This document shows, one piece after another, positions 11,101 to 23,960 of a stretch of 64,000 nucleotides of DNA (positions within the stretch are counted from its first letter, which is position 1; every line of letters starts with the position of its first letter). Below the pieces are notes generated by a model. It worked only from the letters and a program-made list of their open reading frames with translations. It was not told where the DNA came from and searched no databases. The position numbers and the translations under genes were made by a program. Source of the stretch: Hemibagrus wyckioides (taxonomy: Eukaryota; Chordata; Actinopteri; Siluriformes; Bagridae); assembly GCF_019097595.1 (NCBI RefSeq), contig NC_080719.1, positions 15,707,501 through 15,771,500 of the forward strand. Reading direction: 5' to 3'.

Positions 11101-14100
11101 GAACCAGACATAAACTTCCATCAGCTTATTGGCAGGGGAATAGTCAAAGACTGACTAATACACTAACCATTAATATTACATAATAAAACTTTCATCATAT
11201 AACCATAAGATCAGGTAGAAAAGCAAGCAGGAGAGATGGAGAAGTGTGTTAGATCCCTGACAAAAAGTAAATGGTGCTGTGCTGCTTGTTTAAGGACTGC
11301 AAAAAATAAGCCATCTGACATCTTTCCAAGACAAAACAAACAAATAAAAAAAAAGACAGAACTCGGAACCTACATGAAATTAAAAACACAAAAGCAAATC
11401 AGAAGCACACCACCGAATCTTGCAAACAGAAAAACAACTGCAAAGAAAAAAAGACAACAAAACTAAAAAGCTCAGAAAAACAACAGAAATCAAAATTTAA
11501 GTACATATAAAGAAGTCAAAAAGAGTGCCTTGTGTATATGATAGATATGTTAGTTATAGAATGAGAAAAAAAATATCAGATAAAAAAAAATGTAAATTAA
11601 TTGGAATGCAAAACCTAATAAGACGTCTTGATTGGGGCATGTAACTTATCTTCAGCAAAATGTCTACCTCACCCCTGTGAGAAAGACTGGACACAACATT
11701 TTTCCACCATTCACCAGGGAAGCTCATCAATCAAAAACATCCCTCCCCAAAGAAATATGCATCTTTCTGGCAACCTCCCTCAAAGTCCCCTAACTCAGAA
11801 GGCAGGAATTAACAATTACACTTTCCAAAAATATGGTTCTCATTAATTTATCTTTAAGACTGAGACTACATTAAACCAAGAAACTCGCTCAAGGTTTACT
11901 TGCAATTAGCATGCAGTCCAGCTGCTGACAAATGATCGAGAAAGACTAAAACACCTGTTCTGTGTTTGACAAGTTCTCCAATGAACAACTCAGAAGCTGG
12001 AGATTTATAGCCACGTCCATTGTGTGCTCACTACCTCTCATCCAGATACAATCAAGTTGTGGAGGGAATTGAACAGGAAATAAATTCCAGCTTTGAATTC
12101 TGTCTCACACTGCATTAAAAACAACAGTTGGCCCTTTGAGAGCGGCCTGATTAGAGTTCAACCTGAGTACATGCGTCTTTCTTTGTCCAAAAGTTGATGT
12201 GAGACGAAGGAATGGTCCATCTCAAGGTATCACATTGTGATGGCGTTATCTATCCAAACTGAATGTTTGCTTATAACACAGTCAAAACACGAAGATTTAC
12301 GTCACTTCACTCGCAACCTGGTCTGAAAACAGACGTTTTCCTTTAAAGAAGTACATGTAGTCACAGGACGTTTTCCTGAATCTGCTTTTCGAGCACCAAA
12401 GCCTTCTTTAGCTTCTTTACCACAGGTCAGTAACTTAGCTAGCAGTCTCACAAGTGATAGCATATTTTTGATGCCATAAATTTGGTAGTGCAGATTAATT
12501 TACTACACGGCTTTCATAATTTAAGCAAGCTCTGTAATTAGCAACAAGTCCTATATTAGCTTTGTGATTAACATTAATTCAGTTAGATAGCTAGTTTTGT
12601 TTGCTAACCTTGTTTTCACAGCTTTTTACAGAATAACATGCTCTAGTCTTATCTGACTCTTAACTTATTAAGAGTGGTTTTAAGAAGCCACTTATTCATG
12701 AATTAAAAAAAAACAATAAGCCAAGCAAGTTACTAGTTTATATGTTACTGACCACGTTACTTATTCCGGAGGAATGTAAAGACATTTTCATTTAACTTCA
12801 GCTCTTTCACACGATCTTTTTAAAATGATTTTTACTGCAGTTTTAATTCTTGTGCCTTAATTTCTTTTTAACCAGTCTATGTATATAAAAGTCTATAAGT
12901 CAAAGGTTTATTAGTCAAATCTATAGTGTCAGTAACAAGACTAACAGAAGAACTAGAGTCTGTGACGCTAGCATTGATCAAATTAAATTATTTTGATCAT
13001 TTCTATGTCATTTGTAATGGATATAAAAATATGAAATACCCCATCTTTAAATTTAAGGATACACATGTGTTGAATTTTTTTGCAAATATGAAATCATATT
13101 GGGGGAAAAACAGACCTCCTCTTTCCTCTGATTAATTAAAGTATTTGATTTTTTGGTTTTGAAAACTATTATTTTTGGATTTGAGGAAAATGTAGGCATT
13201 ACTGAGACAGAAGTGTATTTTTCTCTGGAGGTTCTGGCTGAACTCATTCTTCTGAGACTGATGTAAAACCAATCCTTCCTCTCCTACGGAGAGCCTCCTA
13301 AAATTTCCGTGCATGTCAGAACGTCCCTGCACCTGCCACTCCATTCAGGTTAATTCTGAAGTTGCATGCCATCACAGGAATGATGTGCTCAGCCCAAATT
13401 ACACCACAGCATGTGCTGGGCTTCTAAAAGTGGAAGCGCAGCTGACAAATGCCTACAGTCATTTACAAAGATGGATTAAGAAACAGGACAAAGTATAGCT
13501 CATTTTAATGATTTCCTACATTTCCTACAATTACGTACTAAAGGTGAAATTGCATACAGTCTTTTTCATCTCATTGGTTTGGTATGAGGTATAACTTATC
13601 CTTTAATACCTGCAAAAAAAACCTCTGTGAGCCCTTTGGCATTACTGAAGTGTAAACAGATACAATCACGTTCTACAGATATTTGTTTTTGTTAATACTT
13701 TTTTTTTGTTAAGATGGTGATAAAACCACATTTGAGTTTGGCTAAAAACAAAACAAAACACATACTTCAGATAAGCTCACTTCCTTTTGAGAAAGAAGGA
13801 TGTTCTTCAAGCTTCTGTCACGGTCGCAGCAATAAAATAATCTGGATTTTTGCTTGGACATATGCTGCTCCTGACATTGTCAATTCAAGACAGGTCTGAG
13901 GCCCTCTGACAATTAGTGGCAACATGCTGACATCTAAAGGGTAACTTTAATAATAAATAAGAGTTATTAGTTTTAATTTTAGCCGGGACAAATGCTCAAT
14001 CTTAGTCATGACCTCAGATTTTTATCTGGTTTATGACCTTCAGCAGAACCTGTGTGCATAATGACTTTAGCAAATGGATGTGTGAAATCTCCATTTCCTT

Positions 14101-14440
14101 TTGGGGTTGTCTAATTTCACTCACATTTTCTGGGCTCCTTTTACTGGACTGTGGTTGTCATAAATAATGTCTATCACTGCTCTCATGCAAAGAATAGGCC
14201 ATTACAGTGAATGCGCATCATGTCAAGTCAAACTTCTTTCTGAATTTATCTACAATCACTATGTAGAGTGTGTGAGTAAATATTATTAATATCGACTGTT
14301 TAAATAAACAATTGGACATTTCTTTTTACTTTTTAGATATTTTTTGTTCTGTATTTAATTAATGAAGTATTGTATGTCTGGAATTGGTAAACTATAGAAA
14401 CATCCACTATTTCTATACATATAATTGCAAAAAAGAACGC
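11101..14440. other. intergenic, no gene seen
   Basis: AT-rich unique-looking sequence with short A-rich runs (11.33-11.46 kb). Short open frames in this stretch have no domain similarity that I recognise and no splice-site support. Confidence 0.55.
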
Positions 14441-14442
14441 AT

Positions 14443-14549
14443 TAATATAATATAATATAATATAATATAATATAATATAATATAATATAATATAATATAA
14501 TATAATATAATATAATATAATATAATATAATATAATATAATATAATATA
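14443..14549 (+). repeat. (TATAA)n pentanucleotide microsatellite
   Basis: About 21 nearly perfect 5-bp units. Any reading frame through it (Tyr/Ile/Leu repeats) is an artefact of the repeat. Confidence 0.95.
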
Positions 14550-14574
14550 TAAGTCATTTTTAGACCTAAAACAT

Positions 14575-14850
14575 CTGAAATCTCTGATCACCAGATGTTG
14601 GAAATCATCCCCTGGGATGCTCTGCCAGGCCTGTTTCTCCTTCAGTTTTCACTTTAGTAAGTGAAATGCATGCTCAGTGGGAGTGAGGTTAGAGTGATTT
14701 ACTTGGCCTGTCAAGAATCTTCCACTATTTTGCCCAGAAAAACACCATATTTGATCTATAGCAAGAGCAACGTTATAGACATTGTCCTCCTTCAAATTCC
14801 ATTGTGTTTTGAGGCATTTTGTTGAAGTATAGCAAATTACTAGCAAAAAA
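14575..14850 (-). mobile_element. degenerate Tc1-like transposase fragment
   Basis: The - strand encodes GQVNHSNLTPTEHAFHLLK, a decayed match to the [15 protein letters not shown] block that carries the last acidic catalytic residue of Tc1-like transposases. Flanking sequence (antisense GAAATGCATGCTCAGTGG, TTTTGAGGCATTTTG) is typical of an antisense copy of a dispersed fish family. No terminal repeats were identified. Confidence 0.5.
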
Positions 14851-14976
14851 ATTAGGGTTTAAAGGTTCCAACACCTTTAAATTGGAATTTAAAATGCATC
14901 AACTACGTTATCATGGCAAAAGCTACGTAAAAGCTAAAGAATATTTTGAAACTTATGTGTAAATAATAGAGAAAAG

Positions 14977-15214
14977 AAATAGCCTTTATTTTTCACATAT
15001 ACATTACAGCACAGTGAAATTCTTTCTTCACATAACCCATCCTTGAGGGTTGGAGTCAGAGCACAGGGTCAGCCATGATACAGCACCCCTGGAGCAGAAA
15101 GGGTTATGGGCCTTGCTCCAGGGCCCAAAAGTGGCAAATTGGCAATGCTGGGGCTTGAACCCCCAAACTTCCAGTCAATGACCCAGAGCCTTAACCACTT
15201 GAGCCACCACCACC
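14977..15214 (-). mobile_element. tRNA-derived SINE, copy 1
   Basis: Read on the - strand, the element begins with a tRNA-like head containing an A-box-like TGGCTCAAGTGGTTAAGG and a good B-box GGTTCAAGCC, the two internal RNA polymerase III promoter elements. It ends with a LINE-like tail, ATGTATATGTGAAAAATAAA. A close relative in the same orientation lies at 46705-46938. Target-site duplications were not resolved. Confidence 0.75.
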
Positions 15215-15727
15215 AATGAGGTGTGGCTAACTTTTTTGTCCTTCTCCATGTCGATGTGATTTACAAATTACTAGTAGGCCTACCAATAATTCTGAACAAC
15301 GTTGGTCACATTGCATCATCCTACCAAACGTCTTCAGATTCTTTCTTCTGTAGAGATTTTTACAAAACACCAACCCAGGAATATATATCTACACTGAATA
15401 AAGGATTGTCCTCGATTTTTCAGTGTTTAAATGCAGTGCTGTCTTTTCAACATACAGTAGCTATAAAGCATGTACTTTTTTCATTACAGTAACTATATCT
15501 TTCCCTGAAAAGCTGATTAAGTCCTGATGTCAGTTGTGTGCAGAATAGTGGATAATATATCACACTGCAACCTTTAAGGGGTTTGTGGCCTGGAAAGTGT
15601 ACAGTGAGTATCAGATACTTTGTGGTGAAGTGCATGAGGCTGAGACTAAAAAGTATGAGGCTGTAACCCAAAATGATATGGTTGTATAAAAAAGGACTTT
15701 GATTGTGCTAAGCACAAATCCAATATA

Positions 15728-16520
15728 CAATGGATATAAAAGGTTTACACTGACCTACTAAAACCAGCAGGTTTTAGTGATGAAAAGAATGAAACCAAGA
15801 TCAATCATGTCAGAACTTTTACCACGCTCAATATGAAATTACATATAAACTTTACCATATAAAAGGTATAAAAATTAAATGAAAAACAATCTCTAAAACA
15901 TTTTAGAGATGAACAGGGTGTTTCCCCAAAATGTATAAAAGGACAAGACAAAAACTTACATAGAGGCTGCCAAAGTGACCATTAAAGGAGCTGCAGGAAT
16001 CTGACAAGTACTGATTACCACATGTGATAACAATCTCTCATATTCTTCATAAGTTTGGGCTATGGGGTACAGCGCCTAGATGGAAGCCCTTTGTCACAAC
16101 AAACATCCAATTGAATGCCCCAAAGCATGTGGCAAAAGGTATAATAATTCCATAACTCCAGAAGGTATGTTTGGTGAAAAATAAGACAACAAAAAGAACA
16201 TTATATTCACAGTGCATCATGTTGGTGACAGCATCATGCTTTAAAGCTGCTTTTCTTCAACCAGAAATGCTGGAGGGAATCATAAATAGTTACAAATACC
16301 ATCTGCTTTTAATGCACAACCTTCAGGTGTCTGCTAGTAAACTGAAGATAAATAGAACTTTCATCTTTCAGCAAGGCAATGACCCAAAGCATACATCCAA
16401 ATCAACAAAGGAATGATTTAACCAAAAGAGGATCAGATGTTACTGAATGATCTAGCCGAGTCTAGACCTGAATTTAATGAAAAATCTGTTGGGTGACATG
16501 AAGCAGGCTGTGCAAATGGA
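15728..16520 (+). mobile_element. degenerate, 3'-truncated Tc1-like transposon
   Basis: It begins next to a TA (15726-15727) with CAATGGATATAAAAGG, one or two changes from the terminal repeat of a common fish Tc1 family. The transposase remnant carries many stops and frameshifts. Recognisable parts are the region near 15968-16140 and FIFQQGNDPKHTSKSTKE at about 16363-16416, matching the QQDNDPKHTAKTTKEW block; the catalytic Asp is Gly here. Similarity fades by about 16520, and no right terminal repeat was seen before the next element at 16592. Confidence 0.7.
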
Positions 16521-16623
16521 TAAATAGGTACAAAAATATTGATGTTCTTTAATGAATAAAAACATTTATTTGTTGATGTATTGCTGAAGTACACCGATCA
16601 GCCATAACATTATGACCACCTGT

Positions 16624-17345
16624 CTAATATTGTGTCGGTCCCCCTTTTACTGCCAAAACAGCCCTGACCCGACGAGGCATGGACTCCATTAGATCCCTGA
16701 AGTTGTGCTGTGGTATCAGGCACCAAGATGTTAGCAGCAGATCCTTTAGGTCCTGCAAGTTACGAGGTGGGGTCTCCATGGATCGGACTTGTTTGTCCAG
16801 CACTTCCCACAGATGCTCAACAGGATTGAGATCTGGGGAATTTGGAGGCCAAGTGAACACCTTAAACTCGTTGTTGTGCTCATCAAACCATTCCTGAACC
16901 ATTTTTGCTTCATGGCATGGCACAGTATCCTGCTGAAAGAGGTCACAGCCATTAAAGGGTGTACAGGGTCTGCAACAATGCTTAGGTAGGTGGTATGTGT
17001 CAAAGTAATATGCACATGAATGTTTCGGCGGTGCACAGGGGTCAGCATGGGCACCCTGAATACGCAAGAAACTGCGATGCACTGTGTATTCTGACACCTT
17101 TCTATCAAAACCAGCATTAATTTGAGCAACAGTAGCTCGTCTGTTAGACCACACCTTCCCGCCTCATGTGCATCAATGAGCCTTGGCCGCCCATGACCCT
17201 GTCACCGGTTCACCACTGTTCTTTCCTTGGACCACTTTTGATAGATACTGACCACTGCAGACCAGGTACACCCCACAAGAGCTGCAGTTTTGGAGATGCT
17301 CTGATCCAGTCATCTAGCCATCACAATCTGGGCCTTGTCAAACTC
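16624..17345 (-). pseudogene. Tc1-like transposase pseudogene
   Basis: A 176-codon open stretch (16624-17154) reads VWSNRRATVAQINAGF (helix-turn-helix part), then jumps to FQQDTVPCHEAKMVQEW and WPPNSPDLNPVEHLWEVLDK (second and third catalytic positions), ending GGPTQY. The block around the first catalytic Asp (WSDES) is missing, so an internal deletion removed essential sequence. More N-terminal codons continue upstream of 17154 in other frames, indicating a frameshift or stop. It cannot encode an active enzyme. Confidence 0.8.
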
Positions 17346-17414
17346 AAATCCTTATGTCCTTTTGTCCTTGAGGACAAAATGTTCACTTGCTGCCTAATAT
17401 ATCCCACCCACTAA

Positions 17415-17520
17415 CAGGTGCCATGATGAGGACACAATCAGTGTTATTCACCTGTTAGTGCTCATATCAGGTGCCATGATGAGGAGGTAATCAGTGTTAT
17501 TCACCTGTTAGTGCTCATAA
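17415..17520 (+). repeat. two-copy 53-bp tandem repeat in Tc1 subterminal DNA
   Basis: Units 17415-17467 and 17468-17520 both begin CAGGTGCCATGATGAGGA and end TGTTAGTGCTCATA, with a few differences. It lies just inside the right inverted repeat and may reflect slippage or unequal exchange. Confidence 0.85.
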
Positions 17521-17540
17521 CGTTATGCCTGATTGGTATA

Positions 17541-19984
17541 TAAAGAATAACCACTTCTGGACATTTTGTTCTAGGAATCAACTTCAGTAACTTAGTTTAA
17601 CCTTAGGACACATCATCACTGATAATTATTTTCTATAACAGAGCATTCCATTGTGTTTTATACCTTACATATTGTATATTGAGTCTCTCCTGCAGCAGTA
17701 TTCCATCACAGGAGCTGGAGGAGCGTTCAAACCAGTGCTGTGGCATTAGCTATGAAACTTTTTTATTACGCTGATAACAAACAGGAGATTGTTCCTAATT
17801 TCGGACAGTATTGCAGGTCAATAGTCAAACAGTCAGGATTCATTCAGCACTACTTAAAATCCCAAACGTCACTTTTACAACACTGCCAGTCCATTTCTGC
17901 AGGGACTCAGTCTCCTGTAGATCACAAATGGTTCCCACATTAAGGTCTGATTCGAATTTCCTCTGTCTGTGATCAGCATATCATATTTAAGAACATTGTA
18001 GAATTCCAAAATATCTGTGGCATGAATCATCATGAGGAGAAAACAGTAAGAAGGTATTGTTTCTTGCCAGTAACACCAGTGGAATGAGTGAGAAAAAACC
18101 ATATTCTACATTTGAAGAGTTTGCTTTCTTGTGGTTTAAAAAAGCCTTTTACAGCCATAGGGTAGTATCTCTCTTAAGAGCCATATAAAGTAATAGATTC
18201 TCCACTGTCCATCTATTTGGATAATGGTTGTGATTTTGGTCAGAGGTTTTGGGTTCTCTGGGAGGGAACGCATAAAAGAGAACCAACTCATCGAAACTGA
18301 ATACTAAGACTCTTAAGCCTGCTGACAGATTGTCAGACCAAAGTCTGGCCACAATATTACTTCACTGCAGTAATCCTCCACAAACTATACCTGTCCATGA
18401 GGTTCGTGTCTTCATTGCAAACCTAGATATTATTTAACCATTTAAATATTTACTTTGATTTTTCATAAAGGGTTGCATCTTCAAGCCAGCATTAAAATAG
18501 TTAGACATGTAGCCATAAGAATCTGTGAAATTATCATTGCAAGCTCAAAATGAATATTATGAAACATTTTGAAGCCACCCATTCAGCAGAAATTCTTTAA
18601 GAGGCCACAGGAGGTGCAACTAAAGACATTAATCATGCAGTCATGTGTGTACCTTTTGGAACTAATATCTCACTGTATCCCACTATCACGTCTGTTTTAC
18701 CAGAGCAGTAGCCTTTATCCCTGACCATTTCAGTTCTTCAATGTTTAATTTGATTTTTTTTTTTTTTAACTGGAGATTATTCATAGTTATAATGGTTGCC
18801 ATTCATTTCTTTTAATATATGAATGAAGTAAAAAGGAGGGGGAAAAATAGCACGATTATGTATGGCCTGCTTTTTGTGAAAGAAGAAGAAGAAGAAGAAG
18901 AAAAAAAGAAGCGAGTTGATTTCTGCTAGAACATAGTATTCTTCCCATCACTACACTCTACTACGACTCTCAATAAAGCCTGTTTTCACCATCGTCTTCA
19001 TCCTCTAATGACAAATCCAGACTGTCTGCTCCACTTAACCCCCCCAAACAGGAGCCTTCTGCAAATTCATTCTCCTTTGTTGCGCTCATTCCTTATTCCT
19101 TAATGTCTTTTCTTTCAGCTCTGCTCACAAACAGCTGCTCATCCTTTCTGAATTCCTTAAATACTTTTTTTTTTTACAGAGCACCTTACCAGACTTCTAC
19201 AGAAAAAAAAAAAATTCTAATCTAATGTTTGCTGTAAAACGCCCAAAAGATCTTACTACACAGGAGTGAAGACTTTATAATAATCGAATACTCCTGAGAT
19301 GTGTGTTTGATGAACTTCTATTCATATACACTGGGTTATGCAGTACCAGTATCTATGTCTGTATTTGGATTTGTTTTTAAATTGGGCATGGCCTATCACA
19401 GAAAACCTTTTATAAAATGATATATGAACCCATTATGCCCCTGAAATTCAAAGAAATGCTGTCACTCTGACAGTTCCTCAACCTCAGCTCAACTTCTTCC
19501 ATTTTTAAAAGGAATCTCTGGTGACAGCACTTTGTAAGAGTCAACGGTATATCTGTCATTTTAAGTTTTCTGAAACAGGACATTTTCAGGACATTCAGGG
19601 CTTTGTGCATCTGTGTAACATGACAAGCTGCATTTATTTCTTATTAAACTCACAAGAGAAAAGTAGAGAGACTGGATATACCTGTTAGAATGTTTCCACA
19701 TATATACTGCAACATTTATCAAAATTATTAAAAATATGACATGCTCTTTAAAGATATAAAACACATCTTAGGACATCTTTTAGAGGGACTTTTGATTTTG
19801 TTTTAAGAAATAAATCCACTTTGGGCTAACAGTAATCGCACTCTGTTTAGTATTATTTTTCTCTAACAACACACCCCTATTATGTTTTCCATACTCAGTC
19901 ATGTATAATATGATGTTTATAACTATGATTTCTCGTTGGCTTCTATAGTCTTGCACATTACATCTTAACTTTTTCTAAATGCTG
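17541..19984. other. intergenic, no gene seen
   Basis: Mostly unique-looking. Contains a short (GAA)n run near 18883-18900 and poly-T/poly-A runs near 18757 and 19200. No coding exon was recognised. Confidence 0.55.
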
Positions 19985-20470
19985 CTACTACTGGTTTGCA
20001 ACCCAGCAGGCTGTTTACTGGTCAGCACAATCTTTATGTCTGGTATCTATCTTGTAGTTTATTGTATTGTCTGTTTGCACTGTCTCTTGTCTTGCACATG
20101 TACTTTATGTCAATAGGTTTATTTCTTCTTTTTACTTTTTAGCCGTATTTGAAGAGTTAAATCTCAGTGCCGGTCCCAAGCCCAAATAAAATGGGAGGGT
20201 TGTGAATAAAATCAGGAAGGGCTTCTGGTGTAAAACCTGTGCCAAATCAAAACATGCAGACCAAATTATCTGCTGTAGCGACCCCGAACAGGGAAGAGCC
20301 GAAAGAACAACAACAACAACAACTCTTTAGACTTATTTCTGTGTTGTGTTATGTATCTCTGTGTTTTATGTAGCACCAGGGTCCTGGAGGACCTACGTTT
20401 CATTTCACTGTATACTGCATCAGCAATATATAGTTGAAATGACAATTAAAGTCTCTTGACTTGACTTGAC
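19985..20470 (+). mobile_element. LINE 3'UTR, split by a second LINE insertion
   Basis: The parts 19985-20135 and 20323-20470 together read as the 3'UTR of an L2-like fish LINE: TGTTTGCACTGTCTCTTGTC, later GCACCAGGGTCCTGGAGG, GTTGAAATGACAATTAAAG and the CTTGACTTGACTTGAC tail. The middle is a foreign insertion. No reverse-transcriptase sequence remains. Family assignment rests on recalled fish repeats. Confidence 0.55.
20140..20322 (+). mobile_element. nested LINE 3' end with (AAC)n tail
   Basis: GGAAGGGCTTCTGGTGTAAA, GCCAAATCAAAACATGC and GCGACCCCGAACAGGGAAG followed by (AAC)n form the 3' end of another widespread fish non-LTR element. It lies inside the older LINE 3'UTR, so it inserted later. 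Confidence 0.6.
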
Positions 20471-20471
20471 T

Positions 20472-20720
20472 AGTCTGATGGCTGAAATGGAGAGTCTCAG
20501 GAGAAGCTTTCCCTCAGGCCATCAGACTCCTCAACAAAGACATCTCCTTCTTTCAGATCCTTTAGGAAGACTTGTTTACTCCACTGTCATTCTGCAAACT
20601 GTACTTTACTGTAACTGCATGTAACTGACCTTCACGTTCAGTACATCACTTTCCATCCTGTAATGTTTACACATTCTGTACTGCTATTACATATAACATA
20701 TTGAACATCATATTCCGCTA
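20472..20720 (+). mobile_element. LINE C-terminal coding and 3'UTR fragment
   Basis: GGAGAGTCTCAGGAGAAGC and CAGGCCATCAGACTCCTCAA match the very end of the reverse-transcriptase ORF of fish LINEs, followed by a degenerate 3'UTR. Probably the same family as the preceding tail, as a separate insertion in tandem. Non-functional. Confidence 0.5.
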
Positions 20721-23384
20721 TTTCTGTTCATTCTATTTTAAATGAGTTTCTTAATTTTTTGTTTATTTATATGAAATGTCTACGGAGGAGTAAGTTGTGT
20801 TTTAATTTGTAAGGTGTATACTATATATAACTTTGTACTATGATGTTACCAGGTTCTTTCATGGTATTGTATAGTAACTGCAGTGTTTTACTGTAGAATC
20901 TCTGATAACTGATATGCAAGTAACAGTAGAACTGTGATTGACACACCACCACAATAATAGAAGATAGCACAGAAGCATAGGTTTCTTTTGTGAAAGAAAA
21001 GCACCAGGAGAAACATCATTGTGCTGATCCATGGGTTTTTACATAACATCAGTTGTGTCATGCATCCTGATTGTCAACAGTTAAACTGGATTATATGTAT
21101 AAAATCTAAACCAGTGAAAAAGACAGTAATCTGAATACAGGTATTAAAACACATGGGAAGGATGTGCAGTAGCACCTCAAGGCGATCTGAAATAAAAATC
21201 AGAAAATAGTTTAAAACATGCCCCTCATATGATGAGCGTGGCAGAAACTCATCCAAATATGTTCCTGAGGTTTTGTGTGATCACTGGCCATATGATTTAA
21301 ATGAGCAGTAATCTAATAGATTTTTAATGTAACTTTCCATGGCTCTCATGTATAAGAGAAGCATTTGTCAGTGTCACTGGCAGTTCTTCAATAAGTCATC
21401 CAGCCATTTGGCCTCTACATTTCGAGCTCCATATCCCTCCATTTATGACTCCTACCTATAAATCCTTTTCCAATTAAATCCATCTCGACTAGACCACATC
21501 TGCATAAGCAATTACCCTTCTTCTTCAAACAATGATGACCTAGCTGTCTAAAAATACGTTTAGTCTTACATTACCAGATAATTACTGGTGACTGCTTTTC
21601 CTTGCAGACATGCTAAAAATACTATACTTGCTTCTCATGATTTTACTTACAAGCCCAGAGCTACAGTCTGTCTGTGCTAAAGAACCCTACATGAACTCAG
21701 TCCAAACTTCCACTTTGCTTCCACAGTGGTTTTAAGTCTAGCTCAGTCTTGACGAGACACCCCAAAGATCTGCTGAGGCTCTCTGTTTCATGAGAGTCTG
21801 GTGCTGCCTTGGGTCCATGATTGTTTGATGTGGTCTGAGTTTAAAGCAAGCTTTATTTCTGCCTAGAGTATTTCTGGAACAGTGTATTGTTTTAAGTGAT
21901 CATACTTCATTTTCATTTTGTATCTAGTGAAAAGTGCTGCTCCGTGCAGTTTAGCAGGTCAGATCTTTATCACATTTCTCACAGTGTATATGTCTAACGT
22001 CATCAAGCAGAAAAACAGAAATGTGATATTTACAACTCTGTTTCTTCCATCGTTTTTTTTTTTTTTTTTTTGCTAAATAATGCTTTAAAGCATTTCTTAC
22101 TTGAAGAGAGTGCATTATGATGTTCTTTGGACTTTGAATGTTGCTGATTCAGCCCTGACTTGGCTTTTGAGAAATTTGCATTACAAATTTCCTACCACTA
22201 TATTATTATTATGGCCACTGTTTGAGCCACTTGAATATGAAACCCTTGTTTGAAGTAGGCAGAGAACATATGGTTTGTCGATCAAAAGTAGAAGGCCAAA
22301 ATATCCAACAGTTTAACACTGCCTAATTTATGCCTCATAAGCCTCAGACATGTCAGGAGCTTGCTGGTCTTTGTCTAAAGGATGATTTGGCACTTTTTGG
22401 AGAGTGTTCCTCGTGTTTAGCTTTGTTATTTCCATAGATTTTAATCTTTCTGCCCTTCATCAGTAACCCTGAGCAGATCTTAGTAATTTAGCATCTGCAC
22501 TATTTATTATGCTTCCCCACTCTGTTCTGTGACATGCCAGAAATTAAATTAAATTGCAAATACAACTGTTTATTATAGGCATAAAAGCAGGGCCACACAG
22601 ACTGTAGACAAAAGATTTGTAGCAGTATTTTGATAACTAACAGCAGTCTTTGGAGAACTATACAAAACAGGTTCACTAGTGCTGGCGCTGATATGAAAAC
22701 ATGAGATCATGTGCTGCTTCTTATTCAGTGGCTGCCAGCATTAATCACTTGTGTCTTTTCAGTAACATCAGAGGTGGAACTGCTGCCACTAAAGTCTGTC
22801 TGAACAGACTTTACTGAAGCTTGCTGTTGGGCAACGGAGGAGAAATCAATTTGCAAATAAAACATAAACTGATGATAGAGACATTGGTGACCATAGATAT
22901 CAGTCCAGGTATAAACATAGGATGCCAGCATGGATAGACATAAAAAGGTACTTATGATCAGATTACAGAAAGTGCCTAAAATTCTTAGGCATTGATCATT
23001 ATTTGCCCCTTCTAATTTCAAGAAGAATCAAAACGAATAAGAAATACAAAGGATGCATAATACACTTACTTGTGTAGCAAGTTAATGTGTGATTCTCCAT
23101 TTAAGTGGACACCAGTGAAAGCTACTAACTTGGCATGGTCTGCATTTCTGAAGAGAGATCTCATTTGTTTAAAAAAAAAAAAAAAAAAAAGAGTCACATT
23201 TACTATCAGTCTGAAGGCTGTACTTGTGTTAAGTAATAGCTGGGGTGTCTTGGCATTTGGCTACTAGTTAAATCTATTTTAAGTGTGTGTTTTTTAACAG
23301 CAAATATAGATAAGATAAACAAATGTTCTATCTACACAAAATATTGTTTGAGTATTTCTATAATTGCTGTGCTTCTGAGTTTTT
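20721..23384. other. intergenic, no gene seen
   Basis: Unique-looking AT-rich sequence with homopolymer runs near 22055 (T) and 23170-23190 (A). A 98-codon - strand open frame at 22725-23021 has no recognisable domain and no splice context. Confidence 0.5.
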
Positions 23385-23389
23385 CAGCC

Positions 23390-23930
23390 ACAACACTTTC
23401 TACTCAGAATGGTGCAACAAAAAAGAACATCCAGTTCTGCCAACAGAAACGCCTTCATTCTCCAGAAACAGAGAATAGCCAGACTGGTTCGAGCTGACAG
23501 AAAAGCTATAGTAACTCAGATAAGAACACTGAGCAACTGTTCTGAGCCAAAAGCATCTCAGTATGCACAACAAATCGAACCTTGAGGCGGATGAGCTAAA
23601 ACAGCAGAAGAACACATCGAGTTCCACTCCTGTCAACCAAGAACAGAAACCTGAGGCTGCACTGGGCACAAACTCATCAAAAATGGGCATTCAGTGGGCT
23701 TCCCTTTCACCAAATAAGAATCCAATAGAACGCCTTTGGGATGTTGTAGAACGGGAGATTCACAAAGTGCAAATGAAGAATCTGCAAGAATTGCATAATG
23801 CACTCACGTCAACATGGACCAGAATCAAGAAACATTTTTTTTGGAATCCATGCCATGAAGATTTGAGGGAGGCCTTACCCAATATTCGTATAGTGTTCCT
23901 AATAAAGCCTGCAATGAGTGTACAGTATAT
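23390..23930 (+). mobile_element. internally deleted Tc1-like transposon remnant
   Basis: The first part (about 23390-23685) matches the DNA-binding half of a common fish Tc1 family (GACTGGTTCGAGCTGACAGA; GAACCTTGAGGCGGATG). It is joined directly to the C-terminal catalytic part, where SLSPNKNPIERLWDVVEREI is a decayed [19 protein letters not shown]. The right end, GTGTTCCTAATAAAGCCTGC, is the decayed terminal repeat. The central catalytic region with both Asp blocks is absent. The left terminal repeat was not found. Confidence 0.7.
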
Positions 23931-23960
23931 ACTGCATATATGTATTTGTTTATTTGTATA

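Larger units (their letters stand above)
16592..17538 (-). mobile_element. internally deleted Tc1-like transposon with both ends
   Basis: TA target duplications (16590-16591, 17539-17540) flank imperfect inverted ends, CACCGATCAGCCATAACATT on the left and TACCAATCAGGCATAACGTT on the complement of the right. At 947 bp it is well short of the roughly 1.2-1.6 kb usual for the group. The right subterminal region contains a 53-bp tandem duplication (17415-17520). It belongs to a different family from the elements at 37.3 and 53.5 kb. Confidence 0.85.

Noticed and set aside
14333..14557. Open frame encoding Ile-Leu-Tyr-Tyr repeats
   Set aside because: Pure translation of the TATAA microsatellite.
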